Source: Fidelibacterota bacterium | GTDB taxonomy: Bacteria; Marinisomatota; Marinisomatia; SCGC-AAA003-L08; GCA-002719095 | Length of the DNA stretch: 21,002 nt | Reading direction: 5' to 3' | Assembly: GCA_002705575.1 (NCBI GenBank) | Contig: PAHI01000072.1 | Coordinates: 1-21,002, forward strand | Shown: piece by piece, positions 15,001-21,002 of the stretch | Layout of the letters: each line of letters begins with the position of its first letter | Numbering within the stretch: position 1 is the stretch's first letter | The notes under the pieces: model-generated | What the model was told of the DNA's origin: nothing | The model's database searches: none | What the model saw: only the letters and a program-made list of their open reading frames with translations | Position numbers and translations under genes: made by a program

Positions 15001-15253
15001 AATGTATGATCTCAATTATTTAGACAATCTATATTTAAATGACAATCTAATTGAATCTCTTTCAGAATTTGAATCAAATTCTTTGTTAAGGTTGGATTAT
15101 TTTAATTTAAGTGATAATCGATTATTAAGTTTGCCACAATCAATATGTAATCTTTCTTCATATATAAATGTTGGCAACAACTATTTATGCGATGATTTTA
15201 ATTATGATTGTATTGAAGAATGGGGGGCTCAAAATCAAGCTAATTGTCCGTAA
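9074..15253 (+). CDS. Giant modular LRR surface lipoprotein, 2059 residues
   Basis: A signal peptide ends in F-L-T16-C17, a loose lipobox, so the protein is probably anchored at the cell surface. The body is plant-type LRR (24-residue LxxLxLxxNxLxGxIP units). Six modules begin with C-x3-V/I-x-L/I-W-x2-C or a close variant, at C28, C274, C495, C1079, C1261 and C1517. Most close with a cysteine cap of the form CxPYPxC...Q(N/D)xxxC. Module 3 ends in a BspA/DUF285-like insert (about 952-1073: SLITDMSTLF, WNVSNVINMSGMF, SWDISNVTN). A calcium-loop-like stretch (D1221-LNSNGVYDQGEPF) precedes module 5. The last roughly 150 residues change to shorter, typical-type LRRs without GxIP and resemble the next gene. 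No C-terminal sorting domain is seen. The likely role is adhesion or binding of polymers or proteins. Shine-Dalgarno AGGAG fixes the start. Confidence 0.88.
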   Translation: MIKKIILTIIAIFFLTCEDNVTSSSDECGQGFVDLWGDCYDISQTTELDFSNSAIPGPIPEQLWQLVNLRFLYLNGNQLNGEISDQISNLINLERLFLDENSFSGTIPEQISNLSKLTHISLNQNEFSGDIPNSIWQLEDLKYLYLNDNKLTGQVSSGISNATKLINLFLDNNKMSGSLPIEIGSLSKLESLRLSGNFFTGEIPLEISSLTNLSNLLLNDNLFSGDFPSLICGLNLLWDDPTNFNVSNNQFCNPYPTCFETYAGLQNTSFCTQCEDGSVPLWGECYNPDESEIVFDDLGGSIPAEIGQLVNLTELDLSEESLSGEIPSEISNLVNLTSLDLENNNLSGQIDDIVELINLTELNLGNNSLSGPLSSEIGDLVNLTSLDLGDNNLSGVLPSTLENLTNLTSLDLSENNLSGGIIDEISSLTNLTSLDLSDNSLAGEIPGAICDLQIDFSDINSFNIENNSLCPPYPDCVENYIGYQDTSDCIEIVDCNDGEVGIWGECYNADDSDVDFGDNIDGYIPSSIGELTDLTSLELEDSNLGGEIPEELANLTNLTSIDLSGNDFAGQVFDELSSLTNLSEIDLQDNMFSGSLPSSISNLTNLTSLNLEDNNFEGCLPNEIGDLTSLTDIDFNGNNFDCLLPPEIGNLSNLSNLDLGGNSFDGNLPEEVGLMTSLDSLDLSENNFDGSLPAEIGNLSSLESFDASGNTFSGSLPSEIGNLDNLEALYLSDNIFSGTLPSSIGSASSLEVLDLNNNTFEGSIPLELSNLTNLDVLDIGNNDFSGQLPDLSSLIELTSLNVSNNNLSGELPNMPLFLDSLDLAGNSFDGSLPENLLQLTQLEFLDIAQNSFSGVVPDLSQLSQLSSLDISGNAFEGDFPELPPFLNYLNLEGNNLFGLIPDSICELNIDWEDDFNVSGNSFCPPYPNCIAENIGSQNTSDCSSEIVFQPQTRDELKIAVDLWMSDYNAALVTYGQISIWDVSLITDMSTLFELTEFNYDISGWNVSNVINMSGMFSGADSFNQDLSSWDISNVTNFNDMFELSTSLSSENKCAIYNAWLFNSNWPYQWEESCVIEIVCNENEVRLWDSSCVDHIANSTGNGTDGCNELTGCYVIGNTTYIDYSNSIGFEGDLPIDLVQLSNLESLNLSNCGISGSIPASFGSLNLQSLDLSYNYLSGEIPVEFCDLNVGLNSNIFVSGLNLEGNNLCPSYPVCLLEIFEDLNSNGVYDQGEPFDDYNQDTIYTDIITNQKQYTYECDINCEFGFIDLWGECYSIVSTSSISIVGDSSIPQSQISGEIPSNIGQLINLDSLTLNSHQLTGQIPYEISGLQNITYLNLNSNKLNGYIPYEVGDLQNLKQLHLKDNMLSDEIPLNFWNLTNLEVIDLTGNELSGCCMPPMIENLTNLQTLLLGANNFDGPIPLEIGVLSSLQYWYVNDNGLTGEIPIEVGALTNLVEFDLSNNNFSGIIPSDICLLNIVDGSSGYFDINNNNLCGPYPECIEDIGSQDDASCGLNANTCAVGEVKLWDVCYDIATTTSIDRTDQNICGGIPSDIGLLVNLTEAYLSGNQFVGSVPEEIKNLTNLVHLDLSRNQLSGDVFGATAGMNLQHLDLGENQFSEMPLSIDQLPSLGFLRLSFNLFTGPLPDISNLPLIKNLSLNDNELTGEITGLVNTLSNTSIESLNLTSNLLNGSIPEQIGELISIKDLFLGNNQFSGSIPNSVGDLIDLAFLEIYANELSGVIPSNIGNCINLINIYLGGNLLEGEIPQDIFNLNQLTYLNLRDNQLTGPIPDNIGNAVSLRDLRLPNNLLTSIPDNINNLNLLEYLNLSDNTFGQNYPSTFSIDSLKDMFLNNSNMLGSIPNLSSMPVLESLNLSNNNFSGSLNDLGVNSLININNVDLSNNELSGSVPILNLPNLSYFNLNDNLINSIEGFSIGGLTNLNEFLLSSNNIESIPSSISRLINLRTLDLSDNLIVQVPSEMYDLNYLDNLYLNDNLIESLSEFESNSLLRLDYFNLSDNRLLSLPQSICNLSSYINVGNNYLCDDFNYDCIEEWGAQNQANCP
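10145..10432 (+). repeat. Four 72-base LRR repeat units at DNA level
   Basis: Within module 2, LRR units recur at exactly 72-base spacing (landmarks at 10145, 10217, 10289 and 10361). The two middle copies share AATTTAACTTCATTAGATTT and more without change, and the fourth differs from them by only a few bases in that stretch. This points to recent in-frame duplication, whereas most other units in the gene have diverged. Confidence 0.7.
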
Positions 15254-15256
15254 AAA

Positions 15257-16252
15257 ATGAATCAAATTTTGGTTATTTTACTTTTGTCGTATATTGTATT
15301 AATGAATGATAATTATTCTAATAAGGATTTAAATGTTTTAAATAAAATAATCATTTTAAATCCTGATATTAAAACAAAAAATCCATTACAGTTAGGAGCT
15401 CAATCCTGGTCAAATGGACGATTGGTGTATTTGGATATATCAGCAGAAGGTTTGTCGGTTCTTCCAAAAAGATTTGGGTCTTTATCAGAGCTTGAGTATT
15501 TAAACTTAAGCTTAAATAGGTTCAAGCAATTACCTAAGAGTATTGGTAAATTAAATAATTTGACTGAATTTTATTGTACTGATAACAAAATCATAGCAAT
15601 TCCTAAGGAATTATACAGCTTAAAAAAATTAGAAGAATTGTATTTATCAGGTAATCAAATAGACAGCCTAGAAGAAGGGATATCTAGTCTATATAATTTG
15701 CTAATTTTAAGATTAGATGATAATAAAATAATGAAACTTCCATTAGACATAGTAAATCTTTACAATCTTGAAGTTTTAGGTTTGTCAAATAATTTATTAG
15801 AAGAAATCCCTTTAAATATTGATAAAATGATAAGCTTATCTCATTTTATCATTCATTCAAATAAGCTAAGTTATTTGCCTGAAAACTTATATAAGTTGAA
15901 AGGTTTAAAAGTTTTATCGATAGAAAAAAATTCGATTAAAGATATATCGGAAAGCATAGGCTTAATAGATAGTTTGACATCAATAAACTTATCTGCAAAC
16001 AATCTTAAATCTTTACCTAGTAACATAAGCAACCTTCAGCATTTAAAGAATTTGACTGTTTTTGCTAATGATATCAACTATTTGCCTGAAAGTTTATGTG
16101 ATTTGCCAAGTTTTACGTCAATTAAAGTTTCTAGCAATAATTTATGTGAAAAATATCAATATGAATGTTTAGATGTTTTTTATCCTCAAAATCAGTCTAA
16201 TTGCTGCCTAGGAAGTAATGGCATTTTAAAATGGGAAAATTGCTCTAAATGA
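15257..16252 (+). CDS. Secreted LRR protein, 331 residues
   Basis: An N-terminal hydrophobic signal (MNQILVILLLSYIVLM, no lipobox cysteine) is followed by a cap (NPLQLGAQSWSNGRL). About ten 23-residue LRR units of the typical bacterial kind follow (LPxxIxxLxxLxxLxLxxNxL), such as LPKSIGKLNNLTEFYCTDNK, rather than the GxIP kind. It ends in a cysteine cap (LCEKYQYEC, then QNQSNCC) that matches the end of the giant protein (LCDDFNYDC, then QNQANC), so the two share ancestry. It starts three bases after the giant's stop with no separate promoter visible, and its stop overlaps the next small gene as ATGA. It is probably surface-exposed or periplasmic and acts with the giant protein. Confidence 0.85.
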   Translation: MNQILVILLLSYIVLMNDNYSNKDLNVLNKIIILNPDIKTKNPLQLGAQSWSNGRLVYLDISAEGLSVLPKRFGSLSELEYLNLSLNRFKQLPKSIGKLNNLTEFYCTDNKIIAIPKELYSLKKLEELYLSGNQIDSLEEGISSLYNLLILRLDDNKIMKLPLDIVNLYNLEVLGLSNNLLEEIPLNIDKMISLSHFIIHSNKLSYLPENLYKLKGLKVLSIEKNSIKDISESIGLIDSLTSINLSANNLKSLPSNISNLQHLKNLTVFANDINYLPESLCDLPSFTSIKVSSNNLCEKYQYECLDVFYPQNQSNCCLGSNGILKWENCSK

Positions 16253-16428
16253 TGATTAGGTTAATTCTGGTAATAGTATTTTTTATTATGATATTTTATT
16301 TTATTAACAAAAAAAAATATCTTTTCAAGAGTTTATTCGAAACTTTAAAAGTGAACCCTTTTCTAAGAGCTAGAGCATTCAGGTTTTTGTTGAAGATTGT
16401 TTCTAGGATATTTTTTAGAAGATTTTGA
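16249..16428 (+). CDS. Small membrane protein coupled to the LRR gene
   Basis: A 59-residue frame starts at ATG 16249, overlapping the LRR stop in an ATGA (a second ATG follows at 16252). Residues 3-19 form a membrane helix (IRLILVIVFFIMIFYFI). The rest is strongly basic and partly amphipathic (KKKYLFKSLF, then NPFLRARAFRFLLKI and FFRRF). The stop-start overlap and codon use like its neighbours argue that it is real. No family was recognised. A role in anchoring or exporting the LRR products is possible but unproven. Confidence 0.55.
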   Translation: MMIRLILVIVFFIMIFYFINKKKYLFKSLFETLKVNPFLRARAFRFLLKIVSRIFFRRF

Positions 16429-16474
16429 TATTTTATTAATGAAAAAAAAAGATACATCTAATTCTATAATTGGT

Positions 16475-16486
16475 TATTAGCTAATA
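16475..16486. promoter_or_regulatory. Palindrome TATTAGCTAATA
   Basis: A perfect 12-base palindrome in the 198-base gap between the LRR operon and the MORN gene, 27 bases before a TATAAT at 16513-16518. Its position fits an operator or a weak end-of-operon hairpin; no T run follows. Confidence 0.3.
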
Positions 16487-16512
16487 TTCTGATCTTTATC
16501 TTGTTCCATTTG

Positions 16513-16533
16513 TATAATGTGATTTACATCATA
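16513..16533 (+). promoter_or_regulatory. Candidate -10 box overlapping a CRP/FNR-like site
   Basis: TATAAT (16513-16518) is joined to TGTGA-TTTACA-TCATA (16518-16533), which matches the CRP-type pattern TGTGA-N6-TCACA at nine of ten positions and contains TGAT-N4-ATCA as in FNR sites. No convincing -35 box is seen at the proper distance. A CRP/FNR-family regulator bound here would repress. It may serve the MORN gene and ileS downstream. Confidence 0.3.
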
Positions 16534-16626
16534 GTAATTTGTAATTTTTTTTCTGTTCTTATTAATAATAGATTTTGTTTGTAAATTTATGAAAATTTAT
16601 TGCATTTTAATTTTGCAAATAATGAA

Positions 16627-16917
16627 ATGAAAGAATATAAAAACTTTAAAACGAATACTTTGATGGTTGAGAGAAAAATATCAGATGGCAATGAGTACAG
16701 ACGTGTAACTATATATGATAAAAAAGGAAGTGTTCGAGAAATCAAAAATTACAAAAATGATCAACTAAATGGAAAAGTGGTATCTTTTTGGTCTAATGGA
16801 AAAATTCAGGCAGAAGGTAGTTATATAAGTGGCAGAAGGCTTGGTGTTTGGAAATCATACAATAAAAAAGGTAAAATTCTAGTTGAAGAAAAGCATATAA
16901 AATCTTTTAGTAATTAA
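16627..16917 (+). CDS. MORN-repeat protein, start uncertain
   Basis: From ATG 16627 the frame encodes 96 residues with MORN_2-type repeats of the YwqK-like family: IYDKKGSVREIKNYKNDQLN, GKVVSFWSNGKIQAEGSYIS and GVWKSYNKKGKI. Such repeats occur in secreted or membrane-associated proteins of unclear role. The start is doubtful: a TTG at 16600 extends the frame by nine residues, and an ATG at 16589 in another frame begins a signal-like MKIYCILILQ before stopping at 16628-16630. One added base in the T run near 16612 would join that leader to this frame, so the gene may carry a frameshift that has removed its signal peptide. No Shine-Dalgarno is clear for any start. Confidence 0.6.
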   Translation: MKEYKNFKTNTLMVERKISDGNEYRRVTIYDKKGSVREIKNYKNDQLNGKVVSFWSNGKIQAEGSYISGRRLGVWKSYNKKGKILVEEKHIKSFSN

Positions 16918-16978
16918 TTTTAAATATATATTAATTTATTTATCGGTAATTAAAGCCTAATCTGATAAATTATTGATT

Positions 16979-19900
16979 ATGTCTAATGAATCTAAAGTAA
17001 AATATAAATTTAAACCTGTCCCTAAAAATGTCAGCTTTGTTGATATTGAACATCAAATTATAGCTCAATGGGAAAAAAATAAAACTTTTAAAAGGTTAGT
17101 TGAAAAAAATAAAGGTAAAAAGCCATGGTCTTTTATGGACGGGCCTATAACTGCTAATAATCCTATGGGAGTTCATCATGCATGGGGTAGAACTTTAAAA
17201 GATATATTTCAGAGATTTCATGCTTTGAACGGCTATGATATGCGTTATCAGAACGGGTTTGATTGTCAAGGTTTGTGGGTTGAGGTAGAAGTTGAAAAAT
17301 CAATGGGCTTTGAAACCAAAAGAGATATTGAAAAATATGGTCTTGAAAAATTTGTTAATGAATGTAAGTCTAGAGTAAAAAAATATTCAGAAATTCAAAC
17401 AGAGCAATCTAAAAGACTTGGTTATTGGATGGATTGGGATAATTCATACTATACGATGTCAGATGAAAACAACTATACAATATGGTCTTTTTTAAAAAAG
17501 TTATTTGAAAAAGGAAAGATTTATAAAGGTTATGATGTTGTTCCATGGTCAGGTCGTTCTGGCACATCTTATTCTCAGATGGAAATTATTGAGGGTCGAA
17601 AATTGGTTGCTCATACGTCTGTTTTTGTTAGATTTCCATTAAAAAACAGAGAAAAAGAATATCTTTTAGTCTGGACTACGACGCCTTGGACCCTTACTTC
17701 AAATATTTCAGCTGCTATTAATGTTAATATTGATTATGTGAAATTAAAGGCATCAGATGGGTCAATTTACTATTTTGCAAAAGATAATTTAAAATTCCAA
17801 AGATTGGAAAAACAGTTTAAAGATAAGAAAATGTGGATTGAGGGTGTTCCTAAGCTTAAAACTATTGAGCAAATATTTAATGAGAGAGGCGGATATACTA
17901 TCATTGATACATTTAAAGGTAAAAAATTAGTAGGACTAGAGTACAAAGGTCCCTTTGATAATCTTCCTGCTCAAAATAGTTTGGGAGGGTATCCTAATAT
18001 CAATGAAAAATTAAAATCAAAGAATATAAATGCAATTAAGTGTCATCGAGTAATTGATGGTGGTAAAGATAGTATAGGTAAAGATGTTGTGGTTGCTGGT
18101 GAGGGTACAGGAATTGTACATATTGCAACTGGTTGTGGTGCTATTGATAATAAAATTGGAAGAAATGAGAATCTTGTTGAAATAGCTCCAATTGATGATG
18201 AAGCTAAGTACATTGAAGGTTTTGGCTTTTTGACAGGTAAAATAGCAACGGATGAAACCACAAAAGATGTGATATTGGATTATTTAAAACAAAATGAATA
18301 TTTGGTCTATAGTGAGCAATATCCTCACGTTTATCCTCATTGTTGGAGGTCTGGTGATGAGCTAGTTTATAAAATGGTAGATGAGTGGTATATAAAAATG
18401 GACTGGAGAGATGAAATAAAATCGATAGTTAGTGATATAAATTGGATTCCAGATTGGGGTCATGATAGAGAAATTGAGTGGCTTGATAATATGGGTGATT
18501 GGATGATTTCAAAGAAACGTTTTTGGGGATTAGCGTTACCTATATGGACTTTTGAAGATGGAAGTTTTTATGTTGTTGGATCTAAAAAAGAATTAAAGGA
18601 GCTTTGTGTAGATGGTTGGGATGAATTCGAAGGTAATAGCCCTCATCGTCCTTGGATAGACAGAATTAAAATCAAGCACCCTGAAACAGGTCTTGTAGGT
18701 ACTAGAATTCCAGATGTTGGCAATCCTTGGCTTGATGCAGGGATTGTACCTTTTTCAACTTTAGATTACAATAAAAATAGAGATTACTGGAAGAAATGGT
18801 TTCCTGCTGATTTTGTCGTAGAGTGTTTCCCTGGGCAATTTAGAAACTGGTTCTATTCATTGCTTGCGATGTCTACAATTATGGAAAAGAAAGCTCCATT
18901 TAAAAATCTTTTAGGTCATGCTCTTGTAAAGGATGAAAACGGAAGAGATATGCATAAGTCTTGGGGAAATGCGATTTGGTTTGAAGATGCGGCTGAAAAG
19001 ATGGGTGTAGATGTTATGAGGTGGTTATACGCATCTCAAAACCCTGAAAGAAATTTGCTTTTTGGATATTCAGTTGCTGATGGTGTTCGTAAAAAAATTA
19101 TTACGCTATGGAACACGTATTCGTTTTTTATAACATATGCAAATCTTGATCAGTTTGATATTGGAAAAAAACTTGATTATCAAGAAGGTTTTACCAAATT
19201 AGATAATTGGATTTTAGCTAAAATTAATAATTTCTCTATACGTGCGAATGACTTATATAAAGATTTTAAAGTATATATATTAATGGAAGAAGCATCTGTT
19301 TTTCTTGATGATTTGTCAAATTGGTATGTAAGAAGGAATCGCAGGAGGTTTTGGAAGTCTGAAAGTGATATTGATAAAGATGCAGCTTATTTTTGCTTGC
19401 ATACTACCTTAGTTAAATATTTGCAAATAATATCTCCTGTAATACCGTTTTTGTCAGATTATATGTATCAGAATTTAATGAATAATAAAAAAAGTATTCA
19501 TCTGAGTGATTATCCTTTGGCTAATAAAGATGATGTTAATCAAGGTTTGATTGAAGAAATTGATACAGTTATTGAAGTTGTTTCTTTAGCTAGATCTGCA
19601 AGAAATAAAGCAAATATTAAAGTTAGGCAACCTTTATCGGAAGTGGTTGTTTTTGTTGTTGATGATTGTTTTAAGAAACATTTAATTGAAAACAAGGAAG
19701 ACATAAAACAGGAATTGAATGTTAAAGATCTTCGATTTGCAGATAGCTATAATGAGTTTATGTCTATAAAAATAAAACCAAATTTTCAGACATTAGGTGC
19801 TAAGTTCAATAAATCTATGAAAGAAGTTCTTTCAGATATAAACAAATTATCATTAGAAGAGTTAAGTGATATTGTTAGCTCTAAAGACTCGAATTATAAA

Positions 19901-20284
19901 CTTGATAATGGAGATATTATTGATTATACTGACTTTATTATTGAACAGAATCCAAAGAATGGTTTTGAGGTTTCTTCAAATAATTTGTTCAAGATAGGTA
20001 TAAATACTAATATAACTAATGAATTAGAGCAAGAAGGCATAGTTAGAGATTTGATTAGGCATGTTCAGAATTTTAGAAAAGAATCTGATTTAGATGTTAG
20101 TGATCGTATTAGTATTTCATTGAGCTATAATAAAGATTTGGAGCATGCTTTAAAAAATCATAAAAAATATTTCATGAATGAGGTTTTAGGTGTTAATATT
20201 AGCTTTAATCAAGATTCTTTAGATTTTAATAAAGATATTGATATTATTGGTGAAAAAATCAAGCTTAGTATAGCTAAAGAATAG
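16979..20284 (+). CDS. ileS: Isoleucyl-tRNA synthetase with GVHH signature
   Basis: This 1101-residue class I synthetase charges tRNA-Ile with isoleucine and carries an editing (CP1) domain. Seen: GPITANNPMGVHHAWGRTLK, where the family normally has HIGH; here it reads G64-V-H-H67. Also NGFDCQGLWVEVEVEK, VVPWSGRSGTSYS, the editing-domain start WTTTPWTLTSN, GDWMISKKRFWG (506-517) and the KMSKS equivalent M658-H-K-S661-W-G-N. The C-terminal half has the anticodon-binding domain (SNWYVRRNRRRFWKS) and a long extension without the C-terminal zinc ribbon of type 1 enzymes, so it looks like the type 2, eukaryote-like IleRS. ATG 16979 is preferred to TTG 16973. It is followed 13 bases later by the TraR/DksA gene. 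Confidence 0.95.
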   Translation: MSNESKVKYKFKPVPKNVSFVDIEHQIIAQWEKNKTFKRLVEKNKGKKPWSFMDGPITANNPMGVHHAWGRTLKDIFQRFHALNGYDMRYQNGFDCQGLWVEVEVEKSMGFETKRDIEKYGLEKFVNECKSRVKKYSEIQTEQSKRLGYWMDWDNSYYTMSDENNYTIWSFLKKLFEKGKIYKGYDVVPWSGRSGTSYSQMEIIEGRKLVAHTSVFVRFPLKNREKEYLLVWTTTPWTLTSNISAAINVNIDYVKLKASDGSIYYFAKDNLKFQRLEKQFKDKKMWIEGVPKLKTIEQIFNERGGYTIIDTFKGKKLVGLEYKGPFDNLPAQNSLGGYPNINEKLKSKNINAIKCHRVIDGGKDSIGKDVVVAGEGTGIVHIATGCGAIDNKIGRNENLVEIAPIDDEAKYIEGFGFLTGKIATDETTKDVILDYLKQNEYLVYSEQYPHVYPHCWRSGDELVYKMVDEWYIKMDWRDEIKSIVSDINWIPDWGHDREIEWLDNMGDWMISKKRFWGLALPIWTFEDGSFYVVGSKKELKELCVDGWDEFEGNSPHRPWIDRIKIKHPETGLVGTRIPDVGNPWLDAGIVPFSTLDYNKNRDYWKKWFPADFVVECFPGQFRNWFYSLLAMSTIMEKKAPFKNLLGHALVKDENGRDMHKSWGNAIWFEDAAEKMGVDVMRWLYASQNPERNLLFGYSVADGVRKKIITLWNTYSFFITYANLDQFDIGKKLDYQEGFTKLDNWILAKINNFSIRANDLYKDFKVYILMEEASVFLDDLSNWYVRRNRRRFWKSESDIDKDAAYFCLHTTLVKYLQIISPVIPFLSDYMYQNLMNNKKSIHLSDYPLANKDDVNQGLIEEIDTVIEVVSLARSARNKANIKVRQPLSEVVVFVVDDCFKKHLIENKEDIKQELNVKDLRFADSYNEFMSIKIKPNFQTLGAKFNKSMKEVLSDINKLSLEELSDIVSSKDSNYKLDNGDIIDYTDFIIEQNPKNGFEVSSNNLFKIGINTNITNELEQEGIVRDLIRHVQNFRKESDLDVSDRISISLSYNKDLEHALKNHKKYFMNEVLGVNISFNQDSLDFNKDIDIIGEKIKLSIAKE

Positions 20285-20297
20285 TTGAGGTAGCATT

Positions 20298-20669
20298 ATG
20301 GCAAAAAAGGCATGGTCAAAAAAAGAAATTGAAGATTTTAAAAAAGTTATTATGGCAAAAAAAGATAGTGCTATAAAAGATTTAATGAATATAAAAGATA
20401 GAACTGATAATTTGATTGATCAAAGCAGTTCATCGATATATTCTTCTCATATGGCAGATGCTGGGTCAGATCATCAAGAGATGGAAAATGCGTATTATAT
20501 GATGCAAAGAGAAGATTCATACATTAAATATCTTGAAAAGGCTTTACAAATGATTAAAGATGGTACTTTTGGAGTGTGCATAAAATGTGATGAGTTAATT
20601 CCTAAGGCGCGTCTAAATGAAGTCCCCCATAGCAATAAATGTGTATCATGTAAAGAGGCTTTGATTTAA
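20298..20669 (+). CDS. TraR/DksA-type zinc-finger protein
   Basis: A 123-residue protein with an N-terminal coiled-coil-like helix (residues about 7-40), an acidic loop region (HMADAGSDHQEMENA), and a C-terminal zinc finger: C94-x2-C97 and C115-x2-C118 (FGVCIKCDE, NKCVSC). DksA-family proteins enter the secondary channel of RNA polymerase and modulate promoter response, often with ppGpp; short TraR/YteA-type members are less well understood. The order ileS, dksA-like, lspA is one I know from other bacteria and supports cotranscription. GAGGTAGC before the ATG gives a moderate Shine-Dalgarno. Confidence 0.88.
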   Translation: MAKKAWSKKEIEDFKKVIMAKKDSAIKDLMNIKDRTDNLIDQSSSSIYSSHMADAGSDHQEMENAYYMMQREDSYIKYLEKALQMIKDGTFGVCIKCDELIPKARLNEVPHSNKCVSCKEALI

Positions 20670-20683
20670 TTCAAAAGAGTGAC

Positions 20684-21002
20684 TTGAATCTTAAGTTAAT
20701 TTTGAAGGCCCCTTTTTTGAGATTTTTTAAATATCTTTTGCTTTCCCTTTTATTGTTCATTTTTGATCGGGTATCTAAAGTATTGATTGCAGATTTTTTT
20801 TCCGTAAAATCTTTTAATCATTGGGTTACGGTTAATGGTGATACTAGTATTTCTTTAATTAATCCTTTTCTAAAGATTCAGAGATTAGATAATCCTGATT
20901 TGGCATTTGGTATTAGTGCTGGTATATTTAACTCGTTGATTAATCCTATTACAATTTTATTAACTTTATTAATCATTTATTATATTTATAAAAGTATTAT
21001 TA
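20684..21002 (+). CDS. lspA: Lipoprotein signal peptidase, 5' part
   Basis: The frame runs off the window end. Seen: a first membrane helix (LLLSLLLFIF), the motif D-R-V-S-K that follows it in LspA, a periplasmic loop, the conserved RLDNPDLAFGI (N-x-G-x-AF-like in other LspA), and a following helix (LINPITILLTLLIIYYIY). The catalytic aspartate region lies beyond the edge. LspA cleaves prolipoproteins at the lipobox Cys, fitting the many lipoproteins here. The start is uncertain: TTG 20684 has AAGAG nearby, while TTG 20702 would shorten the protein by six residues; no ATG is available. Confidence 0.82.
   Translation, partial: MNLKLILKAPFLRFFKYLLLSLLLFIFDRVSKVLIADFFSVKSFNHWVTVNGDTSISLINPFLKIQRLDNPDLAFGISAGIFNSLINPITILLTLLIIYYIYKSII

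Noticed and set aside
9074..15253. Plant or other eukaryotic contamination, because of GxIP-type LRRs
   Set aside because: The gene has no introns, a bacterial Shine-Dalgarno, a lipoprotein-like signal, and codon use and neighbours that are bacterial.
15150..15253. Type IX secretion C-terminal sorting domain
   Set aside because: The protein ends in an LRR cysteine cap; no CTD-like beta sandwich sequence follows.

Overview
The window is about 70% A+T and densely coded. It uses ordinary TAA/TGA/TAG stops, and many genes have Shine-Dalgarno sites (for example AAAGGAG at 32-38, TAGGAG before 4756, AAAAGGAG before 7629). Many products are exported, with signal peptides or lipoboxes of the F-F-x-G-C kind. 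One surface protein carries plant-type LxGxIP leucine-rich repeats and an acidic calcium-loop motif of the DxNxNGxYDxGEPF type. Together with an ileS-traR/dksA-lspA block, this suggests a marine Gram-negative bacterium of the FCB group, possibly Candidatus Marinimicrobia (SAR406). That assignment is inference from style, not from a marker gene. No tRNA, rRNA, IS element or CRISPR array was seen.

Layout. (1) 1-1300: a small membrane protein, a DUF2256 zinc-ribbon protein overlapped by a short leucine-rich-repeat (LRR) gene with no signal peptide, then a gene-poor stretch. That stretch holds a locally GC-richer, structured RNA-like element (about 1100-1276) with a near-perfect Shine-Dalgarno, internal anti-Shine-Dalgarno pairing and a strong terminator hairpin. 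(2) 1302-5827: a DoxX-like membrane protein, then an overlapping set of an ABC ATPase, an ABC-2 permease, a LolA-like periplasmic protein and a lipoprotein, then two small envelope proteins and an unknown cytosolic protein. (3) 5836-7499, minus strand: a Nudix hydrolase, a dihydroflavonol-reductase-like SDR enzyme and a tiny GTG-started lipoprotein. (4) 7629-8914: a lipoprotein with a dense CxxC ladder and a membrane-tethered HExxH metallopeptidase. (5) 9074-16428: a 2059-residue LRR surface lipoprotein, a 331-residue LRR protein and a 59-residue membrane protein, apparently one transcription unit. (6) 16627-21002: a MORN-repeat protein, isoleucyl-tRNA synthetase, a TraR/DksA zinc-finger protein and the start of lspA.

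Main points of interest: the IleRS has a swapped class I signature (GVHH where HIGH is expected). The giant LRR protein is built from six Cys-capped modules and carries a BspA-type (DUF285) insert and a calcium-loop-like linker, and its closing repeats resemble the next gene. The 1100-1276 element looks like an undescribed regulatory RNA or leader. Three LRR genes in 16 kb, one of them apparently cytosolic or broken, suggest duplication and reshuffling of an LRR surface-protein family.
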